DNA of 64,000 nt from Polynucleobacter sp. MG-27-Goln-C1 (lineage in GTDB: Bacteria; Pseudomonadota; Gammaproteobacteria; Burkholderiales; Burkholderiaceae). The notes under the pieces were generated by a model. The model had not been told where the DNA came from and did no database searches. It saw only the letters and a program-made list of their open reading frames with translations. Made by a program: the position numbers and the translations under genes. Positions 29,923-40,200 of this stretch are shown here, in pieces. The DNA is taken from positions 248,001 to 312,000 of the forward strand of contig NZ_JACVPM010000002.1 in the NCBI RefSeq assembly GCF_018881905.1, given 5' to 3'. Within the stretch, counting starts at the first letter, position 1. Every line of letters starts with the position of its first letter.

Positions 29923-32061
29923 ATGAGTACACCGAATTCCCTTTCTCAGTCAGACAATCTTCTGATTGAAGTATTTACTGAAGAGCTTCCACCGAAATCT
30001 TTGCGTCGCTTAGGTGACGCTTTTAGTGAAGGTATTTTTTCCACACTCAAGGCCGCTGGCCTCTTGAGCGAAAACTCTGTTGCTGCAAGCTTTGCTACAC
30101 CGCGTCGCCTTGCTGTTCAGGTAACCAATGTCTTGAGCCAAGCACCAGACTATCCAGTACGTGAAAAATTACTACCGACCAGCATTGCTTTTGATGCTGA
30201 TGGCAAGCCGACTGCGCCACTACAAAAGAAATTGGCTTCCTTGGGTTACGCTGATATCGACTTCTCCACCTTAGAAAAAGCTGGTGAAGGAAAAAATGAA
30301 GCGCTGTATCTTAATGTCATCGCCAAAGGCGCAGCATTAGAGCAAACTGCACAGCAAGCCCTCGAGCAGACGCTGAACAAATTACCTATTGCCAAAATGA
30401 TGCACTACCAAGTGCTACAGAAAAATGGTGAATTGGCGGATGTTGAGTTTGCACGTCCCGCACACCGCATCATCGCTCTGCATGGCAAGCAAACATTGCA
30501 TATCAGTGCACTGGGCATTGACGCAGAAAATCAAACAGAAGGTCATCGCTTTCTGGCTCCTGGCGTTATTACGATTGCCTCTGCAGATCAATATGAATCC
30601 GACCTCACCACTAAAGCAAAAGTATTGCCAAGCTTTAACAAGCGTCGTGAATTTATTGAGGCTGCATTATTAAAAGCTGCTGGCACTGATTTGGTATTGA
30701 TGCCAGATAGCTTGCTAGATGAAGTGACCGCTTTAGTTGAGTGGCCAGCAATCTATGAATGTCATTTTGATCAAGAGTTCTTGGAAGTTCCACAAGAATG
30801 CTTGATTCTGACAATGCAGACCAATCAAAAATACTTTGCTTTGACTGACAAGCAAGGTAAGTTACGCAATCGTTTCCTCATTGTTTCCAACATCGAGACT
30901 GATAAACCAGAAGCGATTATTTCCGGTAACGAGCGCGTAGTACGCCCACGTCTATCCGATGCACGCTTCTTTTTTCAACAAGATCAAAAACGTCCGCTGG
31001 CATCCCGCGTAGCTGATCTTGGAAAAGTGGTCTATCACAATCAGCTTGGTAATCAACTAGACCGCACTAAGCGTGTTCAAGGGATTGCAGTGGGTATTGC
31101 CAAAGCCTTATCGGCTGATGAGGCGCTAGCCAGTCGTGCCGCTGAGATTGCTAAAACCGATTTGCTAACTGATATGGTTGGCGAGTTCCCAGAGCTCCAA
31201 GGCATCATGGGTCGCTACTATGCAACCCACGATGGTGAAAATGCGGAAGTAGCATCTGCTTGCAGCGAACATTACATGCCGCGCTTTGCTGGTGATGCTT
31301 TGCCACAGAGCCAAACTGGCACCATCCTAGCAATTGCGGATAAGCTAGAAACTCTCGTTGGTATTTGGGGTGTTGGTCTTGCGCCTACAGGTGATAAAGA
31401 CCCCTATGCCCTTCGTCGTCATGCTCTCGGAATCTGCCGTCTCCTGCTTGAAAAGAACCTTAGCCTAAATCTGCCTGACTTAATTGAACTGGCACGCAAA
31501 CAATTTCCGCAAAAAGACGTCCAGGAAAAAGCCAAGACTGAAGATATTTACGCCTTCATCATTGATCGTCTTCGCGCTTACTTACGCGACCAAGCAGTTG
31601 CAGGTAAGCCGTTCACTACCGAAGAGATTGATGCAGTATTAAGTCAGTCACCAGCCCAGCTCAATGATTTAATTGATCGCCTCACTGCGTTGCGTGAATT
31701 TAATGCCCTAGCCGAAGCGGCCCAGCTGGCTGCCGCTAACAAACGTATCAGCAATATCTTGAAAAAGAATGCTACTGCTATTCCGGCTAATTGCTCAAGC
31801 ACACTCTTGCAGCTTCCTGCTGAAATCGCATTACATCAGGCGCTAGAGAAACTGACTCCAACACTGACAGCGGCTTACGAAAAACGTCAGTTCGTGGATC
31901 TATTAAAAGCACTCGTTGCTCTCAGCGCACCAATTGATCAGTTCTTTGCCGATGTGATGGTGATGGATCCAAATCCAGAGTTGCGCGATAACCGCCTGGC
32001 TCTCCTGCAACAACTTCACCAGAAAATGAATCTCATTGCCGACCTCGGCAAATTAGCATGA
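29923..32061 (+). CDS. glyS: Glycine--tRNA ligase beta subunit
   Basis: A 712-aa subunit providing tRNA recognition for glycyl-tRNA synthetase. Family motifs are LLIEVFTEELPPKSL at the start, ATPRRLAVQV, ECLILTMQTNQKYFAL, GNERVVRPRLSDARFFFQQD, and an HD-like and anticodon-binding carboxy half (DPYALRRHALGICRLLLEK). It has the usual length and no frameshift. Its last 4 bases overlap the gmhB start (ATGA), showing translational coupling. Confidence 0.97.
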   Translation: MSTPNSLSQSDNLLIEVFTEELPPKSLRRLGDAFSEGIFSTLKAAGLLSENSVAASFATPRRLAVQVTNVLSQAPDYPVREKLLPTSIAFDADGKPTAPLQKKLASLGYADIDFSTLEKAGEGKNEALYLNVIAKGAALEQTAQQALEQTLNKLPIAKMMHYQVLQKNGELADVEFARPAHRIIALHGKQTLHISALGIDAENQTEGHRFLAPGVITIASADQYESDLTTKAKVLPSFNKRREFIEAALLKAAGTDLVLMPDSLLDEVTALVEWPAIYECHFDQEFLEVPQECLILTMQTNQKYFALTDKQGKLRNRFLIVSNIETDKPEAIISGNERVVRPRLSDARFFFQQDQKRPLASRVADLGKVVYHNQLGNQLDRTKRVQGIAVGIAKALSADEALASRAAEIAKTDLLTDMVGEFPELQGIMGRYYATHDGENAEVASACSEHYMPRFAGDALPQSQTGTILAIADKLETLVGIWGVGLAPTGDKDPYALRRHALGICRLLLEKNLSLNLPDLIELARKQFPQKDVQEKAKTEDIYAFIIDRLRAYLRDQAVAGKPFTTEEIDAVLSQSPAQLNDLIDRLTALREFNALAEAAQLAAANKRISNILKKNATAIPANCSSTLLQLPAEIALHQALEKLTPTLTAAYEKRQFVDLLKALVALSAPIDQFFADVMVMDPNPELRDNRLALLQQLHQKMNLIADLGKLA

Positions 32062-32630
32062 GCATCAGCTCTTCTAAACTAATCATTCTTGATCGCGATG
32101 GCGTGATCAATGAAGATCGAGATGATTATGTGAAGTCGAGTGATGAGTGGATTCCACTACCCGGCAGCCTTGAAGCAATTGCACTACTCAATCAAGCGGG
32201 TTATCAAATCGCCGTAGCAACCAACCAGTCCGGTTTGGCGCGTGGTTATTTCAATATCAATGACCTCCATGCCATGCATGGCAAGATGGATAAACTGCTC
32301 AAGCCTCTGGGTGGTCATATTGACAGTATTTTCTTCTGCCCACATACCGATGCCAATGCATGCGATTGCCGTAAGCCATTGCCAGGGATGATGAAGGAGA
32401 TTGCGCTACGCTATAAAAAGAATCAGAGCGCTACGCCTTTATTAGGAGTGCCGATTGTGGGCGACTCCTTGCGTGATCTGCAAGCAGGTATTGCTCTTGG
32501 CGCCAGCCCGCATTTAGTATTGACTGGCAAGGGTAGCAAAACTTTAGATAAAGGCGGACTACCGGAAGGCACTCAAATTCATGCTGATTTGATGGCGTTT
32601 GCGAATGCACTCTTACAAGATAAGGTTTAA
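32058..32630 (+). CDS. gmhB: D-glycero-beta-D-manno-heptose 1,7-bisphosphate 7-phosphatase
   Basis: A 190-aa HAD-superfamily phosphatase. It starts with the DxDG nucleophile motif ILDRDGVINED, has the TNQSG motif (VATNQSGLARG), a zinc-binding C-x-H...C-x-C loop (FFCPHTDANACDCRKPLPG) and late motif GDSLRDLQAG. It removes the 7-phosphate in ADP-heptose synthesis for LPS inner core. It overlaps glyS and precedes the acyltransferase gene by 7 bp, so all are likely in one transcript. Confidence 0.93.
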   Translation: MSISSSKLIILDRDGVINEDRDDYVKSSDEWIPLPGSLEAIALLNQAGYQIAVATNQSGLARGYFNINDLHAMHGKMDKLLKPLGGHIDSIFFCPHTDANACDCRKPLPGMMKEIALRYKKNQSATPLLGVPIVGDSLRDLQAGIALGASPHLVLTGKGSKTLDKGGLPEGTQIHADLMAFANALLQDKV

Positions 32631-32637
32631 TGCAAAT

Positions 32638-33372
32638 ATGACTTTTATTCGCTCAGCGCTGTTTACCCTCTTCTTGCTGATATTCACCCCAATCTGGTCG
32701 GTGCTTTGCATACTAGTATTCCCTTTCCTCAATCCCGAGAATCGCTATCGCTTTATCGGACTCTGGAATAAGGTCGTGATCTGGATTTTGCAACCCCTCT
32801 GCGGCATTCGATACGAAATTCGCGGAATGGAAAACATGATGGCGGTATTGGATAAGCCCGTTGTTGTTCTTAGCAAGCATCAATCTGCTTACGAAACCAT
32901 TTTTTATATCGCCAAGCTTCCTAAACAAGTCTGCTTCGTTTTCAAAAGAGAACTGCTTTGGATTCCTTTCTTTGGCTGGGCTTTAGCTTTACTTAAGATG
33001 ATTCATATCAATCGTAATAGCAAAGAAACTGCCGCCCTCTCAGTGGTCGGACAAGGCAAAAAGCGCTTAAGTGAAGGCAAATGGATTTTATTGTTTCCGG
33101 AGGGCACTAGAACTCCTACTGGGTCACATCAGCCTTACAGCAAAGGTGGCGCAAGGCTTGCGAGCGCAACTGAAGCGCTGGTTATCCCAATTGCCCACAA
33201 CGCGGGTCGTTGCTGGCCTAAGAATAGCTTTCTAAAGCAACCTGGAACGGTCATCTTCTCAATCGGCCCTGCCATTACTTCTGCCGGAAAAACTGGTGGG
33301 CAACTACATCAAGAAGTGGAAAAGTGGATTGAAGCTGAAATGCGAGTGATTGATCCTACTGCTTACGAGTAA
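32638..33372 (+). CDS. plsC: 1-acyl-sn-glycerol-3-phosphate acyltransferase family protein
   Basis: A 244-aa membrane-associated acyltransferase of the PlsC family. The amino-terminal hydrophobic segment (FTLFLLIFTPIWSVLCILVFPFL) anchors it; catalytic motif is LSKHQSAYET (H-x4-E in place of the more common H-x4-D), then VFKRELLWIPFFGWAL and FPEGTRTPTG. It likely makes phosphatidate from lysophosphatidate. The start at 32638 is chosen over an upstream TTG that would overlap gmhB. It is convergent with rsmA. Confidence 0.85.
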   Translation: MTFIRSALFTLFLLIFTPIWSVLCILVFPFLNPENRYRFIGLWNKVVIWILQPLCGIRYEIRGMENMMAVLDKPVVVLSKHQSAYETIFYIAKLPKQVCFVFKRELLWIPFFGWALALLKMIHINRNSKETAALSVVGQGKKRLSEGKWILLFPEGTRTPTGSHQPYSKGGARLASATEALVIPIAHNAGRCWPKNSFLKQPGTVIFSIGPAITSAGKTGGQLHQEVEKWIEAEMRVIDPTAYE

Positions 33373-33382
33373 AACCAGGGTC

Positions 33383-34162
33383 TCAGTGGGCTAAAGTTTT
33401 GGCCCACTCAATATAGCGCTCCACCGAAATATCTTGAGCGCGCGCTTTTAATTCTGACTCAGATAAAGACAGTCGATCAGCAAAGGCTGATAAGTTAGTG
33501 CGTAGCATTTTTCTTCTTTGAGAGAACGCTGCTGCCACTACTTTTTCTAAAGCATGCCACTGCGCATCACTTAAACTGAAATCTCGTCTTGGGATCATGC
33601 GTACAACAGCAGAATTGACTTTAGGCTGCGGATCAAAAGCTTCGGGTGGAACTTCTAAAACTTGCTCCATGTCATAGCGAGCCTGCAACATGACTGAAAG
33701 TCTGCTGAATTCAGAACCGCCAGCCTTGGAGACCATGCGCTCAACGACTTCAGCTTGAAGCATAAATACCTGCTCATCAATCGCATGCGCGGCGGAAACG
33801 AGATGAAAAAGTAATGGGGAGGAGATGTTGTAAGGCAAGTTACCAACTACCTTACATAGGCCGCTATTGGCTGGACGTGCGTTTGCCCATTCTAAAAAAT
33901 CAAACTTCAGCGCATCTCCCTCAATGACATTCAGGCCCTTGAGATTTTCTTGATTCCAATAGGCCACTAAATCTCGATCAATCTCTAAAAGATCTAAGTG
34001 GTCGAGATTGCTTAATAAAGGCCTTGTTAAAGCACCAAGGCCCGGACCAATTTCAATCACGTGCATATTTTCACTGGGATTGATTGCTGCAACGATGGAA
34101 TAAATTACTCCAGAGTCTTGCAAAAAGTTTTGGCCAAATCGTTTACGGGCGCGATGCGTCAT
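33383..34162 (-). CDS. rsmA: 16S rRNA (adenine1518-N6/adenine1519-N6)-dimethyltransferase
   Basis: A 259-aa SAM-dependent enzyme (KsgA) that dimethylates A1518 and A1519 in helix 45. The start RKRFGQNFLQDSGVI, SAM motif IEIGPGLGALTRPLL and catalytic VVGNLPYNISSPLLFHL are all present. The ATG overlaps the pdxA stop by 4 bp, so it is translationally coupled in the lptD-surA-pdxA-rsmA operon, an order well known from enteric and other bacteria. Confidence 0.96.
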   Translation of the reverse strand: MTHRARKRFGQNFLQDSGVIYSIVAAINPSENMHVIEIGPGLGALTRPLLSNLDHLDLLEIDRDLVAYWNQENLKGLNVIEGDALKFDFLEWANARPANSGLCKVVGNLPYNISSPLLFHLVSAAHAIDEQVFMLQAEVVERMVSKAGGSEFSRLSVMLQARYDMEQVLEVPPEAFDPQPKVNSAVVRMIPRRDFSLSDAQWHALEKVVAAAFSQRRKMLRTNLSAFADRLSLSESELKARAQDISVERYIEWAKTLAH

Positions 34163-35187
34163 ATCTTTTGATTCTTTACGTTCTTTATATTTACTGCCAA
34201 TTGATAAGCCAGTCGCAAAGCCTCTAACATGCTACCTGGGTCTGCAAGCCCTTTACCAGCAATGTCCAGCGCTGTGCCATGATCTACTGAGGTACGAATA
34301 ATTGGCAAACCTAAGGTGACGTTTACCCCTCCACCAAAGCTCACAAACTTGAATGGCGCCAGACCTTGATCGTGATACATCGCAATAAACGCATCCACAC
34401 TATCCAAGGCCTTAGCATCAAACATTGTGTCGCCTGGATAAGGTCCAGTTACCTCAATACCCAAATCTTTGGCAGCCTCTATCGCTGGCGCAATCACATC
34501 AATTTCTTCGCGCCCAAGATAACCTGACTCACCTGCATGTGGGTTGAGGCCCGCTACACGAATAACGGGCTTTGCAATACCAAATTTTGTTCGCAAATCC
34601 TGATCGACGATCTGAATCATTTCTAGAATATGCTGAAAATTGAGTGCCTCTGGAACTGTACTTAAAGGCAGATGTGTTGTGACCAACGCCACCCGAAGGT
34701 CACGGCTTTTATGTAGACCTAAAAATCCTGCTGGCAATGTCGCACATAACATCATGACAACATGTTCTTGATGGCAAAGCTTGGCTAGATATTCAGTATG
34801 GCCAGTAAACACGGTATCGCTTGAGACAACCCCCTCGTTGATGACGCTCTTTTGAATTGGTGCAGTTACCATCGCGTCAAAGCGACCATCTAGACATCCC
34901 TTAACAGCGGTATCCAGAATATTGAGGACATACTGCGCATTGACGGGATTTAGTTGACCAGCAACTACCGGGGCAGCGAGTGGAATGGGCTCTACTATCA
35001 AGCGAGTTGATAACGCCTTGGGGATATCAACCACCGAAACTAAACTGGAGTCTCCAAGCACGGTAATCGCACTTGCAGGCTGCTCCTGCAAAAAAGCGAT
35101 TGCAGCTGCAATAGAGACCTCTGGACCAACCCCTGCAGGCTCTCCAGAGCTGATAACTAAGTTAACGAGGGCTGGCTGCTGGATCAT
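34159..35187 (-). CDS. pdxA: 4-hydroxythreonine-4-phosphate dehydrogenase
   Basis: A 342-aa NAD-dependent, metal-requiring enzyme of the DXP-dependent pyridoxal phosphate pathway. Motifs are SSGEPAGVGPEVS near the start, GHTEYLAKL, VTTHLPL, GLNPHAGESGYLGREEID and YHDQGLAPFKF with the metal-binding histidines. The start lies 26 bp inside the surA end; a shorter start would lose the GEPAG motif region. It is third in the lptD operon. Confidence 0.95.
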   Translation of the reverse strand: MIQQPALVNLVISSGEPAGVGPEVSIAAAIAFLQEQPASAITVLGDSSLVSVVDIPKALSTRLIVEPIPLAAPVVAGQLNPVNAQYVLNILDTAVKGCLDGRFDAMVTAPIQKSVINEGVVSSDTVFTGHTEYLAKLCHQEHVVMMLCATLPAGFLGLHKSRDLRVALVTTHLPLSTVPEALNFQHILEMIQIVDQDLRTKFGIAKPVIRVAGLNPHAGESGYLGREEIDVIAPAIEAAKDLGIEVTGPYPGDTMFDAKALDSVDAFIAMYHDQGLAPFKFVSFGGGVNVTLGLPIIRTSVDHGTALDIAGKGLADPGSMLEALRLAYQLAVNIKNVKNQKI

Positions 35188-36610
35188 CTGCGTTAATGAT
35201 CTTCACCGTAGCAGTGTCGCGTAGCTCACGTAACCAATCCTGATAAGCCTGCTCAAATTTGCGCTCACGAATTGCTGCGCGGGCAAATTGGCGCTGCTTC
35301 TCTACAGTTAACTGCGCTTCACGACGCTCTAGCACCTGAATTAAATGCCAACCAAACTCGGACTTCACGGGATTGCTAACCTCACCAATTTGCAAGCGAT
35401 TCATAGCTTGATCGAATTCAGGAACTAAGTCGCCAGGACCCATCCAACCCAGATTGCCACCGTTCGCAGCAGACCCATCCTCAGAATACTTTTTAGCTAA
35501 CTCACCAAAATCAGCAGTCTTTGCGCGAACCTGATCGCGGTAACCTGCTAGCCGTCTTTCGGCATCCTGATCCGTCAGCCCTGCACGACTACGCAACAAA
35601 ATGTGGCGCGACAAAGTCTGCGTCACCATAATATTTTGCGGGGTAGATGAAGTCTCTTGAGGCGCAGCTTGCTGTGGCTCAGGTGCGCCAGCTGCTAGGG
35701 CACGTCTGTCAAGAACCTTGAGGACGTGATACCCAGCAGGACTTTTAACCACTGCATTCGCAACCTGTCCGCTACCAGTATTTCTGACAGCCTCGTAAAA
35801 CAATTGCGGCAAGCGATCTGGTGTGCGGTATCCCAACTCTTGAAACTTAATCTTTGGATTCTCTTTTGCAGCCATTGCACCCAATTGCAAGAAATCGACA
35901 TCTCCACGCGCTTCACGCAACAACGATTCTGCTTTTTTCTTTGCATCAGCTTGGCCTCCTGCGCCTGCACCCGCATCGGCTGGTACGAAGATCTGCGCTA
36001 CATCAATTTCCTCTGGCTCACCTTTTGCAGCTGGAGTGGAACGTGTTGGCTTTCCTCCACCAGCCACTGCACGATTGCGGTCTGCAATAAAGTTATCTAC
36101 TTCCGCATCAGAGATCTTAATCTTGCCCTCTACTTCACGCTCACGGTAACGATTAATAACTACGTCATCACGTAACATCTGACGATAGCGCTCATAGCTA
36201 CTTCCAGTTGCAGCGATTTTTACCTTCAACTCAGCTAAGGTTAATTTGTTCTTAGAGGCAATATCAGCAATAATTTTGTCAAGTTCTTTACCGGTAACAA
36301 CGACTCCTTCTTGCTCAGCATTTTGTAGTTGAATCTTTTCAATGATGAGGCGCTCAAGAATGGTCTTACGTAAAGTGGCAGCATCAGGTAATTTAGTGCC
36401 CTGCTTTTGTAATGCAGCAATACGATCATCAATCTCTTTACGTGTTACGTAACCAGTATTAACGACTGCAGCAACACCATCAATATTGCGAATTTTGCTA
36501 TCGCTCGTAGTCTTTGAGCTATCTTGCGCAAATGCAAGCTGAGAGATAAAAGCAGCGCCAGCCAAAATTATGGCTGCAAGGGCTTGGTTAAATCGATTCC
36601 TACGCATCAT
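35162..36610 (-). CDS. surA: Periplasmic peptidyl-prolyl isomerase and chaperone SurA
   Basis: A 482-aa chaperone for outer-membrane proteins, including LptD encoded just upstream. It has a signal peptide (ALAAIILAGAAFISQLAFAQ), a SurA amino-terminal domain (about 45-190), and two parvulin PpiC domains (about 200-315 and 335-440; the second is canonical with SEDGSAANGGNLGWMGPGDLVPEFDQAM). A low-complexity Ala/Gly/Pro linker sits inside the first parvulin region. The start overlaps the lptD stop (ATGA). Confidence 0.94.
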   Translation of the reverse strand: MMRRNRFNQALAAIILAGAAFISQLAFAQDSSKTTSDSKIRNIDGVAAVVNTGYVTRKEIDDRIAALQKQGTKLPDAATLRKTILERLIIEKIQLQNAEQEGVVVTGKELDKIIADIASKNKLTLAELKVKIAATGSSYERYRQMLRDDVVINRYREREVEGKIKISDAEVDNFIADRNRAVAGGGKPTRSTPAAKGEPEEIDVAQIFVPADAGAGAGGQADAKKKAESLLREARGDVDFLQLGAMAAKENPKIKFQELGYRTPDRLPQLFYEAVRNTGSGQVANAVVKSPAGYHVLKVLDRRALAAGAPEPQQAAPQETSSTPQNIMVTQTLSRHILLRSRAGLTDQDAERRLAGYRDQVRAKTADFGELAKKYSEDGSAANGGNLGWMGPGDLVPEFDQAMNRLQIGEVSNPVKSEFGWHLIQVLERREAQLTVEKQRQFARAAIRERKFEQAYQDWLRELRDTATVKIINADDPAASPR

Positions 36611-39153
36611 TGATAGTTCTCATATGTTGAGGGTGGTATAGGCTTGGAAGTAGGCATATATCCAGGAACATTAAGCTTCATGATATCAACTGGATTACTA
36701 CCAGCACTACCAAAGCCCCTAAATTCTATTTGGAATAAAACCTGGGTGGTGGTTATTTGTGAGGTATTGAGCATTTGCGAGTAGGCTCCACGGAAAGTCC
36801 AGCAGTCGCGCATCCACTCCAATGCCACTAGAGTATTGAGTGTTTTAGTAGTTAATGCGTCATAACCCCAACGACCTAAGACGGAAACCTCACGCGTCAG
36901 TGGCCACTGGCCTGAGATGTTGTATTGGTCAGTTGTCGTCTGCGCCAAGGTTGCTGGAGTAGGGCCAAAAGCCTGTGTAGGAGGAGTCCAAACGTTTCGA
37001 TATCCAAAATTCACACTTCTACCCGGCGTAGGACGCCAACTGCCGCCAACTGTAGTTTGAACAAATTTATTTAACTGCGTGTTGTATTGGCCGAACATGT
37101 CTGCGCTAAAGTTTCCAAGCAGGCGGACCGAGGCTGATCCTAAGGTATCTGAATAGGTTGTGGGATTGGCAATATTGCCATTAAGACCCACCTTTTGCCC
37201 CGTAAAAGATTGACGCTGAGCAACAGTTACGTTTGCACGCTCCGCACCGGTACTTGCCTCAATCATGCGGCTAGTTAGACCCCCGGTTAATTTATTGTTA
37301 TCGGCAATACGGTCATTACCAATAAACGTATTTTCACTAAAGATCTGCGTCACGCCAAAGCCGGCATCAGCCGTATCGAACAATGGTGTCAAAGCCTGGT
37401 TTTGATACGGGGTATAAACATAATAGGCTCTCGGCTCCATGGTAAGGAGCATGTCGCGCCCAAAGAAGCCTTTTAATTCTGCTGCATCTCTTTCAAAGGC
37501 AAGGCCTGAGTCCAAACTAAATGTTGGGATAGTGAACCCTTGCGCCGGAGGCGCAGCACCCAAGGGGTTATTACTAGTCACCGCTGCGGTAGCAGCATAA
37601 GTATTCGACTGGAAGCTCACCTTAGGGGTAATGTAATAGCCAGGAGTAATCTGAGGCAAAGACATAGCACCTTTGATTACAGTACGATCCGCCTGGCTAT
37701 AGAGATAGCCTGCTGGAGCATAAGCAAGGTTACTGTTTACGTTATAGGCAAAGCGGGTGTAATCCGTTGAGAACGTAGTGATTGGCCCGGAGGGTAATGT
37801 CAGATACTTACCGCTAGCATCTGAAACCGTTGGGGTTAAGCGATTGGTATAAGACGCATTGATATTTGGTAATACGTTGTACGGCGACTGAACTGGTGCA
37901 GTCAGGTCTGGCTGCAAGGTTTGGAAAGTAACTGCCTTTGCTGAAACAATCCAGTTACTCAGACTCCCGGTTAAGTTCTTGGTTGTTCCAAGCTCCTGAC
38001 GAAACTGATTAGTTACCGCCCCCGCAATACTTTGAGAAAAGTCTGTGGGGTACAAGCTATCTGAAACCCGTGCAATATTGGCATAGCCCGTCCATGCGCC
38101 TGCAATTGGGATGCCACCCAACCCCAATAAGTCCCCACTAAAGTTCTGTCTTTGCTGCCAGTCATAGCGCCAGCGATCGGTACCGGTTTTGCGGTCATAA
38201 GGGAGATAGTCTCCACCCAAGCTACCAGCGTATTGCTGATCCAAAAATTGGTATTTAGCGCCCAGCTGAACACCCCGTTGACCCATCACTCGCGGTATCA
38301 ACAACAAATCACGATTTGGAGCGATGTTGACGTAGTACGGCTGCGTCACATCAATACCATTGTTAGAGTTGTACCCCGCTACAGGAGCCAATATTCCAGA
38401 GCGGCGTTGATTTGATGTTGGCGCACTAAAGTAAGGTACGTAAGCAATAGGCACATCAAAGAATCGCATGACACCATGCGTACCCACCATTTCTTTTTGC
38501 TCGTTATCAATCTCGAGCGTACTTGCCGTGAAATACCAATCTAAATTTTCAGGGGTACAGGTTGTGTAGGTTGCCTTATCAAATACAAATACATCTGAAG
38601 TTTCGATGGTTAATTTTTTTGCATTACCACTGGCTCGGTTATCGCGCAGCTCGTAATTCGGGGTTTCCATTTCGCCTTCGCGGGCATCAACTCTAAAGCG
38701 CGCCTTCGGACCCTTGAAGGATGCATTGCCTTTTGAAAACTCAGTATTGCCTGATAAATTCGCCACATCAGAATCGGGATCGTATTTAATTTCATCCGCT
38801 TTAATCACGGCGCCATTACGACGAATTTGTGCACGCCCTTTTAGGCGCATTTCACGATCGACAATTCCATCAATCGAATCGCTGGACGTAAATGTCAAAG
38901 CATTACCGTCAGCGATAGGTTTACCAACCCGCAATTGATCGTCCAACTTTAAGACGGTGACATCGCCGCGATCAGGAATTAAAACGGAGTTAGCGGAGCT
39001 GCCTAAAGACTGCGCAGAAGGGGGTAAAGGTGCGGGTGCTTGAGCAGCACTTGGAAGCGCAAATTGCGACAATCCAACCCCCATCATTACGCGCAGGGTG
39101 ACAGCTAAAAAAAGAGGGGCGCAAAGGCCGGCGCGACGGCGATAATGACTCAT
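36607..39153 (-). CDS. lptD: LPS-assembly protein LptD
   Basis: An 848-aa outer-membrane translocon that inserts LPS in the outer leaflet with LptE. It starts with a long basic signal sequence (about 1-38), then an OstA/LptA-like jellyroll (about 80-220: LKGRAQIRRNGAVIKADEIKYDPDSDVANLSGN), and a large beta-barrel (SAPTSNQRRSGILAPVAGYNSNNGIDVTQPYY...). Two Cys pairs typical of the family are partly visible (YTTCTPEN, MRDCWTF). It heads the operon with surA, pdxA and rsmA and is divergent from amgK with only 33 bp between starts, so promoters overlap. Confidence 0.95.
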   Translation of the reverse strand: MSHYRRRAGLCAPLFLAVTLRVMMGVGLSQFALPSAAQAPAPLPPSAQSLGSSANSVLIPDRGDVTVLKLDDQLRVGKPIADGNALTFTSSDSIDGIVDREMRLKGRAQIRRNGAVIKADEIKYDPDSDVANLSGNTEFSKGNASFKGPKARFRVDAREGEMETPNYELRDNRASGNAKKLTIETSDVFVFDKATYTTCTPENLDWYFTASTLEIDNEQKEMVGTHGVMRFFDVPIAYVPYFSAPTSNQRRSGILAPVAGYNSNNGIDVTQPYYVNIAPNRDLLLIPRVMGQRGVQLGAKYQFLDQQYAGSLGGDYLPYDRKTGTDRWRYDWQQRQNFSGDLLGLGGIPIAGAWTGYANIARVSDSLYPTDFSQSIAGAVTNQFRQELGTTKNLTGSLSNWIVSAKAVTFQTLQPDLTAPVQSPYNVLPNINASYTNRLTPTVSDASGKYLTLPSGPITTFSTDYTRFAYNVNSNLAYAPAGYLYSQADRTVIKGAMSLPQITPGYYITPKVSFQSNTYAATAAVTSNNPLGAAPPAQGFTIPTFSLDSGLAFERDAAELKGFFGRDMLLTMEPRAYYVYTPYQNQALTPLFDTADAGFGVTQIFSENTFIGNDRIADNNKLTGGLTSRMIEASTGAERANVTVAQRQSFTGQKVGLNGNIANPTTYSDTLGSASVRLLGNFSADMFGQYNTQLNKFVQTTVGGSWRPTPGRSVNFGYRNVWTPPTQAFGPTPATLAQTTTDQYNISGQWPLTREVSVLGRWGYDALTTKTLNTLVALEWMRDCWTFRGAYSQMLNTSQITTTQVLFQIEFRGFGSAGSNPVDIMKLNVPGYMPTSKPIPPSTYENYQ

Positions 39154-39186
39154 AGATCCAGACCCGCCTTATTATACGAATCGACC

Positions 39187-40188
39187 ATGACTGACTCTCG
39201 CTTAAACACCCTCCGTAACTGGCTAAAAGGCCTTGAACCTAGCTGGCAATTAGATCTCCCCACTTTGGCCCCCGCCTCGGCAGATGCCAGCTTTCGGCGG
39301 TATTTCCGGATTGAGTCCAAAAACCCGGATTTTCCGACTCTGATCGTGATGGATGCCCCACCCCAACATGAGCCTTTAGATGCCTTCATCAAGGTGGATT
39401 TATTGTTCGAAAATGCCGGTCTAAACGTCCCGAAAATTTTAGAAAAGAATGTGGCTGAAGGCTTCCTTTTACTTAACGACCTTGGCACGAAAACTTATCT
39501 TGCAGAGCTTAATTCTGAGAGCGCCGATCATCTTTATAAAGATGCAACCCATGCTTTAGTTCAAATGCAATTAGCAAGCAAAACGGATGTTTTGCCAAAC
39601 TACGATGAAGCACTCTTGCAGCGTGAGTTAGATTTATTTCCTGAGTGGTATCTAAAGAAACACTTGCATATCGAATTAACTGAACTTCAAGATTCTCAAA
39701 TTAAGCAAGCATTTGAACTCATCATTCAAAACAATCTTGCGCAGGCAAAAGTCTATGTTCATCGTGACTACCACTCACGCAACTTGATGGTGACTGATAA
39801 AAATAATCCTGGAGTGATCGATTTTCAAGATGCGGTTTATGGCCCCATCACTTACGATGCATCTTCACTCTGGCGTGATGCTTACATTGCATGGCCAGAA
39901 GAGCGTGTAATTGATTGGGTGATTAAATTTTGGGAAGCTGGCCGCAAAGAAGGATTGCCAATGCCTGATGATTTTGGTCAGTTCTATCGTGACTTTGAGT
40001 GGATGGGTTTACAACGCCACCTGAAAGTCTTAGGTATTTTTGCAAGACTGTTTCATCGCGATGGTAAAGATGGTTATCTCAAAGATATCCCATTAGTACT
40101 GGAGTATGCGATTGCTACTGCAAATCGCTATATTGAATTAAAGCCCTTGGCACGCATACTAGAATCAACGCGCCCCAATAAGGAATAA
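39187..40188 (+). CDS. amgK: Anomeric N-acetylmuramate/N-acetylglucosamine kinase
   Basis: A 333-aa kinase of the aminoglycoside-phosphotransferase fold that phosphorylates MurNAc (and GlcNAc) at C1 in peptidoglycan recycling. The catalytic loop is VHRDYHSRNLMV followed by VIDFQDAVYGPITYDASSLWRD (DFG-like metal Asp). The ATG at 39187 is chosen; the frame reaches back into lptD. The next gene is murU, 12 bp downstream, the same pair as in Pseudomonas, which supports the specific name over a generic phosphotransferase. Confidence 0.88.
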   Translation: MTDSRLNTLRNWLKGLEPSWQLDLPTLAPASADASFRRYFRIESKNPDFPTLIVMDAPPQHEPLDAFIKVDLLFENAGLNVPKILEKNVAEGFLLLNDLGTKTYLAELNSESADHLYKDATHALVQMQLASKTDVLPNYDEALLQRELDLFPEWYLKKHLHIELTELQDSQIKQAFELIIQNNLAQAKVYVHRDYHSRNLMVTDKNNPGVIDFQDAVYGPITYDASSLWRDAYIAWPEERVIDWVIKFWEAGRKEGLPMPDDFGQFYRDFEWMGLQRHLKVLGIFARLFHRDGKDGYLKDIPLVLEYAIATANRYIELKPLARILESTRPNKE

Positions 40189-40200
40189 CAGCAAACTGTC